From Kluyvera sp036759925 (GTDB lineage: Bacteria; Pseudomonadota; Gammaproteobacteria; Enterobacterales; Enterobacteriaceae): a DNA stretch of 64,000 nucleotides. Shown here piece after piece: positions 8,653 to 17,026 of the stretch; within the stretch, counting starts at the first letter, position 1; the number at the start of each line of letters is the position of its first letter. The notes beneath the pieces are model-generated. The model worked only from the letters and a program-made list of their open reading frames with translations, made no database searches and was not told the DNA's origin. The stretch spans positions 236,985-300,984 of the forward strand of contig NZ_JAPKIB010000005.1 in assembly GCF_036759925.1 (NCBI RefSeq), in the 5' to 3' direction. The position numbers were made by a program, and so were the translations under genes.

Positions 8653-10428
8653 GTGCGATTATTTGCTCAACTAAGTTGGTACTTCCGCCGGGAATGGCGG
8701 CGCTATCTCGGCGCTGTCGCCTTGCTGATTATCATCGCCATACTCCAGCTTATCCCGCCTAAAGTGGTGGGAATTGTGGTGGATGGCGTGACACAACACC
8801 ACTTCACCACCGGGAAGGTGATGATGTGGCTTGGCACCATGGTACTGATTGCCGTGGTGGTCTACCTGCTGCGCTACGTCTGGCGCGTATTGCTGTTCGG
8901 TGCCTCCTATCAGTTGGCGGTCGAACTGCGTGAAGATTTCTACCGTCAGCTAAGCCGCCAGCATCCGGAATTCTACCTGCGTCACCGTACTGGCGACCTG
9001 ATGGCCCGCGCCACCAACGACGTAGACCGCGTGGTATTTGCCGCAGGGGAAGGGGTGTTGACGCTGGTGGACTCGCTGGTCATGGGCTGCGCGGTGCTGA
9101 TTGTGATGTCCACGCAACTGAGCTGGCAACTGACCCTGTTGGCGCTGGTGCCGATGCCCATCATGGCGCTGGTTATCCATCGCTACGGTAACCTGCTGCA
9201 TGAACGTTTCAAAGTGGCGCAGGCGGCCTTCTCCAGTCTTAACGACCGGACTCAGGAGAGCCTGACCAGCATCCGCATGATCAAAGCCTTTGGCCTTGAG
9301 GACAGGCAGTCCGCCCAGTTTGCCGCCGATGCGGCTGACACCGGGGTGAAAAACATGCGCGTGGCGCGCATCGACGCCCGTTTTGACCCGACGATTTACA
9401 TCGCCATTGGGATGGCAAACCTGCTGGCGATTGCCGGCGGCAGCTGGATGGTGATGCAGGGCGAACTGACCCTCGGCCAGCTCACCAGCTTTATGATGTA
9501 CCTCGGGTTGATGATCTGGCCTATGCTAGCGCTGGCCTGGATGTTCAACATCGTCGAGCGCGGCAGTGCTGCCTACAGCCGCATTCGCACCCTGCTGGCG
9601 GAAGCGCCGGTGGTGGACGACGGCACGCAACCGGTACCCGAAGGGCGCGGTACGCTGGAACTGGCGATTGGGCGTTTCAGCTACCCGCAAACCGACAAGC
9701 CAACGCTCTGCGACGTCAACGTGACCCTAAAACCGGGCCATATGCTCGGCATTTGCGGGCCGACAGGGTCGGGGAAATCCACCATTCTGTCGCTTATCCA
9801 GCGCCATTTTGACGTTGATGAGGGTGAGATCCGCTTCCACGATATTCCCCTGCGTCAATTGCAGCTGGATGCCTGGCGCAGCCGTCTGGCAGTGGTCAGC
9901 CAGACGCCGTTCCTCTTCTCCGACACGGTGGCCAGCAACATTGCGCTGGGCCATCCGAGTGCGACGCAGGAAGAGATCGAGCACGCGGCGCGACTGGCCT
10001 GCGTGCACGAGGACATTCTGCGTCTGCCGCAGGGTTACGATACCGAAGTCGGCGAGCGCGGCGTGATGCTCTCCGGCGGGCAGAAGCAGCGTATTTCCAT
10101 TGCGCGCGCGCTGCTGCTGGAGGCGGAAATTCTGATCCTTGACGACGCGCTATCGGCGGTTGATGGCCGCACCGAACATCAGATTCTGCACAACCTGCGT
10201 CAGTGGGGCGAAGGCCGCACGGTGATTATCAGCGCGCACCGTCTTTCGGCGCTGTCGGACGCCAGCGAAATCATCGTGATGCAGCACGGGCATATCGCCC
10301 AGCGCGGTCAGCATGAGCAACTGGCAGCAGAGCAGGGCTGGTACCGCGATATGCACCGTTATCAACAGCTGGAGGCCGCGCTGAACGACGTGCCGGAAGA
10401 AGAGAAATCGGAGGTGGCCGATGCGTAG
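8653..10428 (+). CDS. mdlA: ABC exporter half-transporter MdlA
   Basis: A 591-residue type I ABC exporter with six membrane segments (about residues 15-305) fused to an ATPase. Walker A is GPTGSGKST (about 373), the signature LSGGQKQRISIARA (about 477), Walker B LILDDALSAVDG. The start is GTG at 8653, with AGGA nine bases upstream, and gives the same N-terminus (MRLFAQLSWYFRREWRRYLG) as E. coli. It probably works as a heterodimer with MdlB. The Walker B glutamate is replaced by Asp (LDDA), consistent with one degenerate ATP site in a heterodimeric exporter. Substrate unknown. Confidence 0.95.
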   Translation: MRLFAQLSWYFRREWRRYLGAVALLIIIAILQLIPPKVVGIVVDGVTQHHFTTGKVMMWLGTMVLIAVVVYLLRYVWRVLLFGASYQLAVELREDFYRQLSRQHPEFYLRHRTGDLMARATNDVDRVVFAAGEGVLTLVDSLVMGCAVLIVMSTQLSWQLTLLALVPMPIMALVIHRYGNLLHERFKVAQAAFSSLNDRTQESLTSIRMIKAFGLEDRQSAQFAADAADTGVKNMRVARIDARFDPTIYIAIGMANLLAIAGGSWMVMQGELTLGQLTSFMMYLGLMIWPMLALAWMFNIVERGSAAYSRIRTLLAEAPVVDDGTQPVPEGRGTLELAIGRFSYPQTDKPTLCDVNVTLKPGHMLGICGPTGSGKSTILSLIQRHFDVDEGEIRFHDIPLRQLQLDAWRSRLAVVSQTPFLFSDTVASNIALGHPSATQEEIEHAARLACVHEDILRLPQGYDTEVGERGVMLSGGQKQRISIARALLLEAEILILDDALSAVDGRTEHQILHNLRQWGEGRTVIISAHRLSALSDASEIIVMQHGHIAQRGQHEQLAAEQGWYRDMHRYQQLEAALNDVPEEEKSEVADA

Positions 10429-12199
10429 TTTTGGGCAACTGTGGCCAACCCTGAAGCGGCTGCTGGCCTATGGCTCACCGTGGCGTAAACCGCTGTCGAT
10501 TGCGGTGGTCATGCTGTGGGTGGCCGCTGCCGCCGAAGTGAGTGGGCCGCTACTGATTAGCTATTTTATCGACAACATGGTGGCAAAAAATAGTCTGCCG
10601 CTGGGGACGGTCGCCGGGCTGGCGGCTGCCTATATCGGGCTGCAACTGCTGGCTGCTTCGCTGCACTACAGCCAGTCGCTGCTGTTTAACCGCGCGGCGG
10701 TCGGCGTGGTGCAACAGCTGCGTAGTGACGTGATGGACGCTGCGCTGCGCCAGCCGCTGAGCGAATTTGACACGCAGCCGGTAGGCCAGCTTATCTCCCG
10801 CGTCACCAACGATACGGAAGTGATCCGCGATCTGTACGTGACGGTGGTGGCGACGGTGCTGCGCAGTGCGGCGCTGATCGGCGCGATGCTGGTGGCGATG
10901 TTCAGTCTCGACTGGCGCATGGCGCTGGTGGCGATCGCTATCTTCCCGGCGGTGATGATCGTGATGGTGATTTATCAGCGCTACAGCACGCCTATCGTGC
11001 GCCGCGTTCGCGCCTATCTGGCGGATATTAACGATGGCTTCAACGAAGTCATCAACGGCATGAGCGTGATTCAGCAGTTCCGCCAGCAGATACGATTTGG
11101 CGAACGTATCGGCGACGTGAGCCGCTCACACTATCTGGCGCGCATGCAAACGCTGCGTCTGGACGGCTTCCTGCTGCGCCCGCTGCTGAGCCTGTTCTCT
11201 TCGCTGGTGCTGTGCGGCCTGCTGATGCTATTCGGCTTTAGCGCGCAGGGCTCCATTGAGGTCGGCGTACTGTACGCGTTTATCAGCTATCTGGGGCGTC
11301 TGAACGAGCCGTTGATTGAACTCACCACTCAGCAGTCGATGTTACAGCAGGCGGTGGTGGCCGGTGAGCGCGTGTTTGAACTGATGGATCGCCCGCGCCA
11401 GCAGTATGGAACCGATATGGCGCCGCTGGCGCGCGGTGATATCGATATCGACGATGTTTCATTTGCCTATCGCGATGACAAGCTGGTGCTGCAAAACATT
11501 TCGCTGTCGATTCCAGCACGCAGCTTTGTGGCGCTGGTGGGGCACACCGGCAGCGGCAAGAGTACGCTTGCCAGTCTGCTGATGGGTTATTACCCGCCTA
11601 ACTCCGGTGAAATTCGCCTCGGTGGCCGCCCGTTACAAAGCCTGAGTCATCAGGTGCTGCGACAGGGCATCGCCGTGGTGCAACAGGATCCGGTGGTGCT
11701 GGCCGACTCCTTCTTTGCCAACGTCACGCTGGGGCGCGATATCAGCGAAGCACAGGTCTGGCAGGTGCTGGAAACCGTACAGCTGGCCGAGCTGGCGCGA
11801 GGAATGAGTGAGGGTATCTATACTCATCTGGGCGAGCAGGGTAACAACCTGTCGGTCGGGCAGAAGCAGCTGCTGGCGCTGGCCCGCGTGCTGGTTGAGA
11901 CTCCGCAGGTGCTGATTCTGGACGAAGCCACCGCGAATATTGACTCCGGCACCGAGCGTGCGATTCAACATGCGTTGGCCGCCGTACGTCAGCGCACGAC
12001 GCTGGTGGTGATCGCTCACCGTCTGTCGACCATCGTAGAAGCGGATACCATTATGGTGCTTCACCGTGGACAGGCCGTCGAGCAGGGGACTCACCAGCAA
12101 CTGCTTGAAGCCAAAGGGCGTTACTGGCAGATGTATCAGCTACAGCTGGCCGGTGAAGAGCTAGCGGCCAGCGCCCAGGAGGATACGCTGACCGCGTAA
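10421..12199 (+). CDS. mdlB: ABC exporter half-transporter MdlB
   Basis: A 592-residue partner of MdlA with the same membrane-plus-ATPase layout. Walker A is GHTGSGKST (about 376), the signature LSVGQKQLLALARV, and Walker B LILDEATANIDS with an intact catalytic Glu. The gene starts 8 bases inside the end of mdlA, indicating translational coupling. The canonical Glu here against Asp in MdlA suggests that MdlB carries the main hydrolytic Walker B site. NtrC-type elements begin right at the stop codon, for the following glnK promoter. Confidence 0.95.
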   Translation: MRSFGQLWPTLKRLLAYGSPWRKPLSIAVVMLWVAAAAEVSGPLLISYFIDNMVAKNSLPLGTVAGLAAAYIGLQLLAASLHYSQSLLFNRAAVGVVQQLRSDVMDAALRQPLSEFDTQPVGQLISRVTNDTEVIRDLYVTVVATVLRSAALIGAMLVAMFSLDWRMALVAIAIFPAVMIVMVIYQRYSTPIVRRVRAYLADINDGFNEVINGMSVIQQFRQQIRFGERIGDVSRSHYLARMQTLRLDGFLLRPLLSLFSSLVLCGLLMLFGFSAQGSIEVGVLYAFISYLGRLNEPLIELTTQQSMLQQAVVAGERVFELMDRPRQQYGTDMAPLARGDIDIDDVSFAYRDDKLVLQNISLSIPARSFVALVGHTGSGKSTLASLLMGYYPPNSGEIRLGGRPLQSLSHQVLRQGIAVVQQDPVVLADSFFANVTLGRDISEAQVWQVLETVQLAELARGMSEGIYTHLGEQGNNLSVGQKQLLALARVLVETPQVLILDEATANIDSGTERAIQHALAAVRQRTTLVVIAHRLSTIVEADTIMVLHRGQAVEQGTHQQLLEAKGRYWQMYQLQLAGEELAASAQEDTLTA

Positions 12200-12250
12200 T
12201 GCACCACCGTCAGGCATTTTTCTAACAGATTGCTGTTGTGACACGCATCA

Positions 12251-12267
12251 TGCACCCGCATGGTGCG
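12251..12267 (+). promoter_or_regulatory. NtrC binding site upstream of glnK
   Basis: TGCACC-CGCAT-GGTGCG matches the NtrC consensus TGCACY-N5-GGTGCA with one mismatch. It lies about 80 bases upstream of the sigma-54 promoter, the usual enhancer distance. A weaker half-matching site (TGCACC then CAGGCA) at 12200-12216 may be a second one. Confidence 0.8.
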
Positions 12268-12341
12268 TTTTTCTTTTAACGCCCGCCATCTTGCCGCCAT
12301 AAACCCTGATTTTTACCGCTGGTCAGGGCTATTTTCATTTT

Positions 12342-12357
12342 TGGCATGCCCCTTGCT
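12342..12357 (+). promoter_or_regulatory. Sigma-54 promoter of glnK-amtB
   Basis: TGGCATGCCCCTTGCT fits the sigma-54 -24/-12 consensus TGGCAC-N5-TTGCW with the invariant GG and GC ten bases apart. The glnK start lies 51 bases downstream. Together with the NtrC site this indicates expression under nitrogen limitation. Confidence 0.9.
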
Positions 12358-12408
12358 TTACCTCTTACGTGTTCGTAGCCATTACCGAATTCTGACTGGA
12401 GGGGATCT

Positions 12409-12747
12409 ATGAAGCTGGTTACCGTGGTAATTAAACCATTCAAACTCGAAGACGTTCGCGAAGCGCTGTCTTCCATTGGCATTCAGGGCTTAACGGTGAC
12501 GGAAGTGAAAGGCTTCGGTCGTCAGAAGGGTCATGCAGAGCTTTATCGCGGCGCGGAATACAGCGTCAACTTCCTGCCGAAAGTAAAAATTGATGTGGCT
12601 ATCGCCGACGATCAGCTCGATGAGGTTGTCGATGTGATTAGCAAAGCCGCTTACACCGGAAAAATTGGCGACGGTAAGATTTTTGTCGCCGAACTGCAGC
12701 GCGTAATCCGTATTCGTACCGGCGAAGCCGACGAAGCAGCGCTGTAA
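12409..12747 (+). CDS. glnK: GlnK, PII nitrogen signalling protein
   Basis: A 112-residue PII protein. The T-loop contains Tyr51 (GAEYSVNF), the uridylylation site modified by GlnD, and the ATP/2-oxoglutarate loop TGKIGDGKIFV lies at about 83-93. GlnK trimers plug the AmtB channel when ammonium rises, and AmtB is encoded just downstream with a 30-base gap. The start is set by GGAGGGGATCT. The glnK-amtB pairing and the sigma-54/NtrC promoter distinguish it from the constitutive paralogue GlnB. Confidence 0.98.
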   Translation: MKLVTVVIKPFKLEDVREALSSIGIQGLTVTEVKGFGRQKGHAELYRGAEYSVNFLPKVKIDVAIADDQLDEVVDVISKAAYTGKIGDGKIFVAELQRVIRIRTGEADEAAL

Positions 12748-12777
12748 TTCCCAGCCAGCACAGTGATAGGGATCGAG

Positions 12778-14067
12778 ATGATGAAAAAAACAATGGTAAA
12801 AACGGGGTTGAGCGCACTGGCGCTGTTGCCGGGTCTGGCGATGGCGGCACCGGCGGTGGTCGATAAAGCTGATAACGCCTTTATGATGCTGTGTACCGCA
12901 CTGGTGCTGTTTATGACCATCCCGGGGATTGCGCTGTTTTACGGCGGCCTGATCCGCGGCAAGAACGTGCTCTCCATGCTGACGCAGGTTGCGGTGACTT
13001 TTGCGGTGGTCTGCGTATTGTGGGTGGTTTACGGCTACTCGCTGGCCTTCGGCACCGGCGGCAGCTTCTTTGGCAGCTTCGACTGGGTGATGCTGAAAAA
13101 TATCAAGATTACTGACCTGATGGGCTCGTTCTATCAGTATATCCACGTCGCGTTCCAGGGCTCCTTCGCCTGTATCACCGTGGGCCTTATCGTTGGCGCG
13201 CTGGCGGAGCGTATTCGCTTCTCTGCGGTGCTGATTTTTGTGGTGATTTGGCTGACCCTCTCCTACGTGCCGATTGCACACATGGTCTGGGGCGGCGGTC
13301 TGCTGGCGAGCCACGGTGCGCTCGACTTTGCGGGCGGTACAGTGGTGCACATTAACGCCGCGGTGGCAGGCCTGGTGGGTGCTTACCTGATTGGCAAGCG
13401 CGTGGGCTTTGGCAAAGAAGCGTTCAAACCGCACAACCTGCCGATGGTGTTTATCGGTACCGCGATCCTCTACTTTGGCTGGTTTGGCTTCAACGCCGGT
13501 TCTGCCAGTGCGGCGAACGAAATTGCCGGTCTGGCCTTTGTGAATACCGTGGTGGCAACCGCTGCGGCGATCCTCGGCTGGGTATTCGGTGAGTGGGCGC
13601 TGCGCGGTAAGCCTTCTCTACTGGGCGCGTGTTCTGGTGCGATTGCGGGCCTGGTCGGTATCACCCCAGCCTGTGGCTATATCGGTGTCGGCGGTGCGTT
13701 GATTCTGGGTATCGTGGTCGGTCTGGCGGGTCTGTGGGGCGTGACCTCTCTGAAACGCTGGCTGCGCGTGGATGACCCATGCGACGTGTTCGGTGTTCAC
13801 GGCGTGTGCGGCATCATCGGCTGTATTCTGACCGGTATCTTCGCTTCTACGGCGCTGGGCGGCGTGGGCTATGCGGAAGGCGTGACCATGAGCCACCAGG
13901 TGCTGGTACAGCTCGAAAGTATCGCCATCACCATTGTCTGGTCCGGCGTCGTGGCCTTCATCGGCTATAAAGTGGCAGATTTAACCGTCGGTCTGCGCGT
14001 ACCGGAAGACCAGGAGCGCGAAGGTCTGGACGTGAACAGCCACGGCGAGAATGCCTACAACGCTTGA
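12778..14067 (+). CDS. amtB: AmtB ammonium channel
   Basis: About 429 residues of the Amt/Rh family with a cleaved signal peptide (ending AMA, before APAVVDKADNAFMM) and eleven predicted membrane helices. The conserved pore region includes the Amt signature around DFAGGTVVHINAAVAGLVG with the first twin His, and the second His in DDPCDVFGVHGVCGIIG. Two adjacent ATG codons (12778 and 12781) could start it; both are served by the AGGGA just upstream. It forms a trimeric ammonium channel in the inner membrane, gated by GlnK from the same transcript. Confidence 0.97.
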   Translation: MMKKTMVKTGLSALALLPGLAMAAPAVVDKADNAFMMLCTALVLFMTIPGIALFYGGLIRGKNVLSMLTQVAVTFAVVCVLWVVYGYSLAFGTGGSFFGSFDWVMLKNIKITDLMGSFYQYIHVAFQGSFACITVGLIVGALAERIRFSAVLIFVVIWLTLSYVPIAHMVWGGGLLASHGALDFAGGTVVHINAAVAGLVGAYLIGKRVGFGKEAFKPHNLPMVFIGTAILYFGWFGFNAGSASAANEIAGLAFVNTVVATAAAILGWVFGEWALRGKPSLLGACSGAIAGLVGITPACGYIGVGGALILGIVVGLAGLWGVTSLKRWLRVDDPCDVFGVHGVCGIIGCILTGIFASTALGGVGYAEGVTMSHQVLVQLESIAITIVWSGVVAFIGYKVADLTVGLRVPEDQEREGLDVNSHGENAYNA

Positions 14068-14071
14068 TACC

Positions 14072-14110
14072 GGCAACCCGGGTGAGGTGTTTACGCCGAC
14101 CCCGGGGGAA
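14072..14110. repeat. Degenerate REP-like element after amtB
   Basis: A short GC-rich palindrome-like stretch (CAACCCGGGTGAGG, then CGCCGACCCCGGGGG) resembles half of the REP units seen at 3426-3505. Only one unit is recognisable. Confidence 0.45.
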
Positions 14111-14155
14111 TGCTTCAGACGTTGAAAAACAAAAGATTTATTTTGAACGTTATTT

Positions 14156-14181
14156 AACCCGCCCTGGTGCGGGTTTCTTGT
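14156..14181 (+). terminator. Terminator of glnK-amtB
   Basis: AACCCGC-CCTGGT-GCGGGTT hairpin followed by TTCTTGTTT, 89 bases after the amtB stop. Confidence 0.8.
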
Positions 14182-14205
14182 TTATACGGTGGTGTCAATG
14201 ATTTT

Positions 14206-14221
14206 TGTGATCGTTATCACA
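14206..14221. promoter_or_regulatory. Consensus CRP-type site
   Basis: TGTGATCGTTATCACA matches the CRP core TGTGA-N6-TCACA at all ten conserved positions, and extends to a longer symmetric TTGTGATC/TCACAAT context. It lies 205 bases upstream of the HicB-like gene and just after the amtB terminator, so the downstream gene is its only obvious target. Confidence 0.8.
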
Positions 14222-14425
14222 ATGGATGCTGGTATGGTGTCTGTAAAACCTTACGAACCGTAAGTAATTAAATACGTTTGCGTAAAAGTCTTTTACTTAA
14301 AACGGCTTTTTATCTTTTACGCTGGGGAGTATTCTCCCACCCCGTCGATTTCATCGGCAAAGATTTGCGGGCAAAGCCAGTCTTACCCGCGCCAGGATGG
14401 CACAACAATTCAAGGAACGTTTCAA
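14222..14425 (+). promoter_or_regulatory. Long leader of the HicB-like gene with three inverted repeats
   Basis: No convincing gene is seen here. It contains CTTACG-AAC-CGTAAG (14250-14264), GTAAAAG-TC-TTTTAC (14282-14296) and GGGAG-TATT-CTCCC (14325-14338). The first two are symmetric enough to be operators; the last is a stable hairpin that could sit in a leader RNA. The downstream start has AAGGA nine bases upstream. Confidence 0.4.
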
Positions 14426-14686
14426 ATGCATACCAGCACATTATTTATCGATGGTCACAAAGCCCGCGTTAAATACGACCCTATTATTGAAATGTTTCGC
14501 GGGGAGTTTTTGAACACCGAACGCAGAGCGACATTTATCGCCGGGGACGCAAAAGAGCTGACGATTGCTGCCCGTGATGCGTTTGATTGCTACTGTAATA
14601 ATTGTCGTGCGACCGGCGTCAAACCGTTCGACAAGAAGAAGCGCCTGCCTCGTATTAGCACCCTGCTGAGCCGTATCATCCATTAA
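14426..14686 (+). CDS. Orphan HicB-like protein
   Basis: An 86-residue protein with the partial RNase H-like fold of HicB antitoxins. The motif YDPIIEMFRGEFLNT is the typical HicB start (Y-D-x3-x-FRGEF), followed by an ATFIAGDAKELTIAARDAFDCYCNNCRATGVKP segment in which HicB proteins carry the GxxL-xxExxxALxxxLExCxxxGxxP pattern. It ends soon after (KKKRLPRIS) and lacks the usual C-terminal helix-turn-helix or RHH DNA-binding domain. No hicA-like gene (a small dsRNA-binding-domain toxin with a catalytic His) is present on either side. It may be a solitary HicB acting on a HicA elsewhere, or have another role. The CRP site and palindromes upstream suggest real regulation. Confidence 0.75.
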   Translation: MHTSTLFIDGHKARVKYDPIIEMFRGEFLNTERRATFIAGDAKELTIAARDAFDCYCNNCRATGVKPFDKKKRLPRISTLLSRIIH

Positions 14687-14704
14687 TTACCCAGCTGCAA
14701 CTGT

Positions 14705-14728
14705 ACGCCCGCGTGATATCGCGGGCGT
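14705..14728. terminator. Bidirectional hairpin between HicB-like gene and tesB
   Basis: ACGCCCGCG-TGATAT-CGCGGGCGT is a perfect 9-base-pair stem between two convergent genes. It lacks long T runs, so it is a probable transcript end rather than a textbook terminator. Confidence 0.55.
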
Positions 14729-14740
14729 GGTTGATATCAC

Positions 14741-15601
14741 CTAGTTGCGGTTACGCATAACCCCTTCCTGCACTGTCGATGCCACCAGAACACCATCCTG
14801 AGTGTAAAACTCGCCGCGTACAAAACCACGGGCGCTGGAGGCAGAGGTGCTCTCGACGCTGTACAGCAGCCATTCGTTCATATCGAACGGACGGTGGAAC
14901 CACATTGAGTGGTCGATGGTGGCAACCTGCATTCCGGGTTCGAGGAAGCCCACACCGTGCGGCTGGAGGGCAACCGGCAGGAAGTTGAAATCAGAGGCAT
15001 AGCCGAGCAGGTACTGATGAATATGCAGTGAATCCGGTACCGTGCCGTTGGCACGCATCCACACCTGACGGCGCGGTTCCGCCACATGGCCCTTCAGCGG
15101 GTTGTGGAACTCCACCGGGCGAATTTCCAGCGGCTTATCGCAAAGAAACTTCTCTTTGGCCTGCGGCGGCAGCAGGTGTGCCAGCGAACGGGCGATATCG
15201 GTTTCCGATGGCAGGCCGTCCGGCGACGGTGCAGCTGGCATCGTTTTTTGATGTTCGTAGCCGGATTCAGGGGCCTGGAAAGAGGCGGTCATATAGAAAA
15301 TAGGCTTCCCGTTCTGGATAGCCGCCACGCGACGCGCGCTGAAACTATTGCCATCGCGCAGTACTTCAACGTCATAAACGATAGGTTTCTGGCTGTCGCC
15401 CGGGCGCAGGAAATAGCTATGGAAGGAGTGCACCAGACGGTCGGCAGGGACGGTCTCTTTTGCCGCATACAGCGCCTGGCCGACAACCTGGCCGCCAAAG
15501 ACCTGACGCAGACCCAGATCTTCGCTCTGGCCACGGAACAGCCCTTCTTCAATTCTTTCCAGATTTAATAATGTCAGCAGATTAGAAAGCGCTTGGCTCA
15601 T
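14741..15601 (-). CDS. tesB: Acyl-CoA thioesterase II
   Basis: A 286-residue double hot-dog thioesterase, exactly the E. coli TesB length. The N-terminal repeat has LFRGQSEDLGLRQVFGGQVVGQALYAA and the C-terminal repeat ATIDHSMWFHRPFDMNEWLLY with the catalytic Asp in DHSMWFH. It hydrolyses a broad range of medium- and long-chain acyl-CoAs in the cytoplasm. Start ATG at 15601 matches the E. coli N-terminus. It converges with the HicB-like gene and diverges from ybaY. Confidence 0.97.
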   Translation of the reverse strand: MSQALSNLLTLLNLERIEEGLFRGQSEDLGLRQVFGGQVVGQALYAAKETVPADRLVHSFHSYFLRPGDSQKPIVYDVEVLRDGNSFSARRVAAIQNGKPIFYMTASFQAPESGYEHQKTMPAAPSPDGLPSETDIARSLAHLLPPQAKEKFLCDKPLEIRPVEFHNPLKGHVAEPRRQVWMRANGTVPDSLHIHQYLLGYASDFNFLPVALQPHGVGFLEPGMQVATIDHSMWFHRPFDMNEWLLYSVESTSASSARGFVRGEFYTQDGVLVASTVQEGVMRNRN

Positions 15602-15820
15602 TGATACCCTCTATAATTTTACGGTCACAACAGCAGGTGAATGCTTTCATTATAACGCAGTTTTGCGAGTGGTCCGATGGGTTCAATTATCTGAATAATG
15701 GGGCGTTTGCAGGCAATCATGTGAATTATATGCCACACTAAAGCGGTTACGTTTGTTAAAGCATTGTCACTCAAATGAGAAAATAGCCTCAGAACTGGGT
15801 GAGCAATAAGGAGAATGCTA

Positions 15821-16321
15821 ATGAAACTCGTGCCGATCTTAAGCGGTTTGGCGATTGCACTGGCCCTGGCGGGCTGTGCGAAGACGCACCAGCAAAGTCA
15901 GAATCAGACACCTGCGCCAGAAGCAGCGGCGGCCAACCAGGCCGTGTCAGGACCAAACGTCTCTGGTAGCGTGTGGATCCGCCAGAAAGTGGCGCTGCCG
16001 CCGGATGCCGTACTGACCGTAACGCTGTCCGACGCGTCGTTGGCCGATGCGCCATCGAAAGTGCTGTCGCAGAAAGTGACGCGTACCGAAGGGAAACAGG
16101 CGCCGTTTAGCTTTGCCTTGCCGTACAACCCGGCAGATATTCAGCCCAACGCCCGTATCCTGCTGAGCGCGGCGGTGACCATTAACGATAAGCTGGTCTT
16201 TATTACCGACACCGTGCAGGAAGTGATTAACCACGGCGGCACTAAAGTCGACCTGACGCTGGTTCCCGTGCAGCAAACGCCAGTGCCGGTTCAGGATGCC
16301 TCGCCGGTTCAGGTTCCATAA
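15821..16321 (+). CDS. ybaY: YbaY, outer-membrane lipoprotein
   Basis: A 166-residue lipoprotein. The signal peptide MKLVPILSGLAIALALAGC ends in a lipobox LAGC, with lipidation at Cys19; the +2 residue is Ala, not Asp, favouring outer-membrane sorting. The rest is a YbaY/DUF3068-like beta-rich domain (VSGSVWIRQKVALPPDAVLTVTLSD). An ATG two codons upstream is too close to the AAGGAG site, so 15821 is preferred. The protein is about 20 residues shorter than E. coli YbaY at its Pro/Gln-rich C-terminal tail. Function in polysaccharide or envelope biology is unproven. Confidence 0.93.
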   Translation: MKLVPILSGLAIALALAGCAKTHQQSQNQTPAPEAAAANQAVSGPNVSGSVWIRQKVALPPDAVLTVTLSDASLADAPSKVLSQKVTRTEGKQAPFSFALPYNPADIQPNARILLSAAVTINDKLVFITDTVQEVINHGGTKVDLTLVPVQQTPVPVQDASPVQVP

Positions 16322-16327
16322 ACGCGA

Positions 16328-16354
16328 ATGCCCTCTACGTGAGGGCATTTTTTT
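16328..16354 (+). terminator. Terminator of ybaY
   Basis: ATGCCCTC-TACGT-GAGGGCAT hairpin followed by six or more T, right after the stop codon. Confidence 0.9.
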
Positions 16355-16368
16355 GCCATGAATTCAGG

Positions 16369-16438
16369 GTAGCCCGGGCGAAGCGCTTTAGCGCTGACCC
16401 CGGGATTTCCCCGGCGTCGCTTTGCTCGGCCGGACTAC
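16369..16438. repeat. REP-like pair between ybaY and atl
   Basis: Starts GTAGCCCGGGCGAAGCGC and ends GGCCGGACTAC, with an internal CCCCGGG. The ends are inverted copies of the GTAGYCCGG core seen at 3426-3505. It lies between two converging genes. Confidence 0.75.
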
Positions 16439-16443
16439 AGCTG

Positions 16444-16755
16444 CTAGTAGTTCCAGCGATACTTCTGCATATCAATCTGCCCACTTCCCGACACCTGCAC
16501 CCCTTCAGAAAGCAATGCCTGGCGTTGACGCTGTAGATCCGGGCCGGTCAGGGATATCACGCCGTGCCGATTCACCACCCGATGCCACGGCAGCGTGGAA
16601 CCCTCCGGCAGCCGTTTCAATACGCCGCCGACCTGACGCGCAGCGCGCGGGGAACCGGCCAGCCGGGCAATATCGCCGTAGGTGGTAACGTAACCTTCCG
16701 GGATGGACGCGATGATTTGCCAAACGCGCTGTGGAAAAGAGCCAAAATCGTCCAT
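16444..16755 (-). CDS. atl: Alkyltransferase-like protein Atl
   Basis: A 103-residue homologue of O6-alkylguanine-DNA alkyltransferase in which the active Cys of the PCHRV motif is Trp (STLPWHRVVNRHG, about residues 53-65). Such Atl proteins (E. coli YbaZ) bind O6-alkylguanine lesions without repairing them and pass them to nucleotide excision repair. The helix-turn-helix with the Arg finger is GSPRAARQVGGVL. It is shorter at the N-terminus than the annotated E. coli form; no in-frame extension is needed for the fold. Confidence 0.92.
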   Translation of the reverse strand: MDDFGSFPQRVWQIIASIPEGYVTTYGDIARLAGSPRAARQVGGVLKRLPEGSTLPWHRVVNRHGVISLTGPDLQRQRQALLSEGVQVSGSGQIDMQKYRWNY

Positions 16756-16912
16756 AGTGAGTTCCTTAAAGCAGAACCTTCAGCATAATCAGCCTGATGT
16801 CCGCTGTGAAGGGCAGATTGCGCAAGAATCCAGCAGGCAGTAGCGGATAGCTTGCAATTGCCCGTCCCAGCAGTGATAATGCGCCAGCGCGTTGGATAAC
16901 AACGCTCTCAAT

Positions 16913-17026
16913 GGGGGCCCTGTTGGTTCTCCCGCAACGCTACTCTGTTCACCAGGTCAGGTCCGGAAGGAAGCAGCCAGGGCAGATGACGCGTGTGCCG
17001 GGATGTAGCTGGCAGGGCCCCCACCC
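16913..17026 (+). ncRNA. ffs: 4.5S RNA of the signal recognition particle
   Basis: The 114-base sequence starts GGGGGCCCTGTTGG and ends GGCAGGGCCCCCACCC, so the ends pair to close the hairpin. The conserved Ffh-binding core GGTCAGGTCCGGAAGGAAGC, including the GGAA tetraloop, is intact. It differs from the E. coli RNA at only a few bases that I can recall. With Ffh it targets inner-membrane proteins to FtsY and SecYEG. Confidence 0.97.

Noticed and set aside
12490..13434. 314-codon open frame on the minus strand opposite amtB
   Set aside because: It is the complement of the strongly coding glnK/amtB frames with GC-rich third positions; it is His/Arg/Gln-rich with no recognisable domain.
14278..14472. 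64-codon frame upstream of the HicB-like gene
   Set aside because: It overlaps the hairpin and palindromes, has no clear ribosome site and no resemblance to any protein; it looks like leader DNA.
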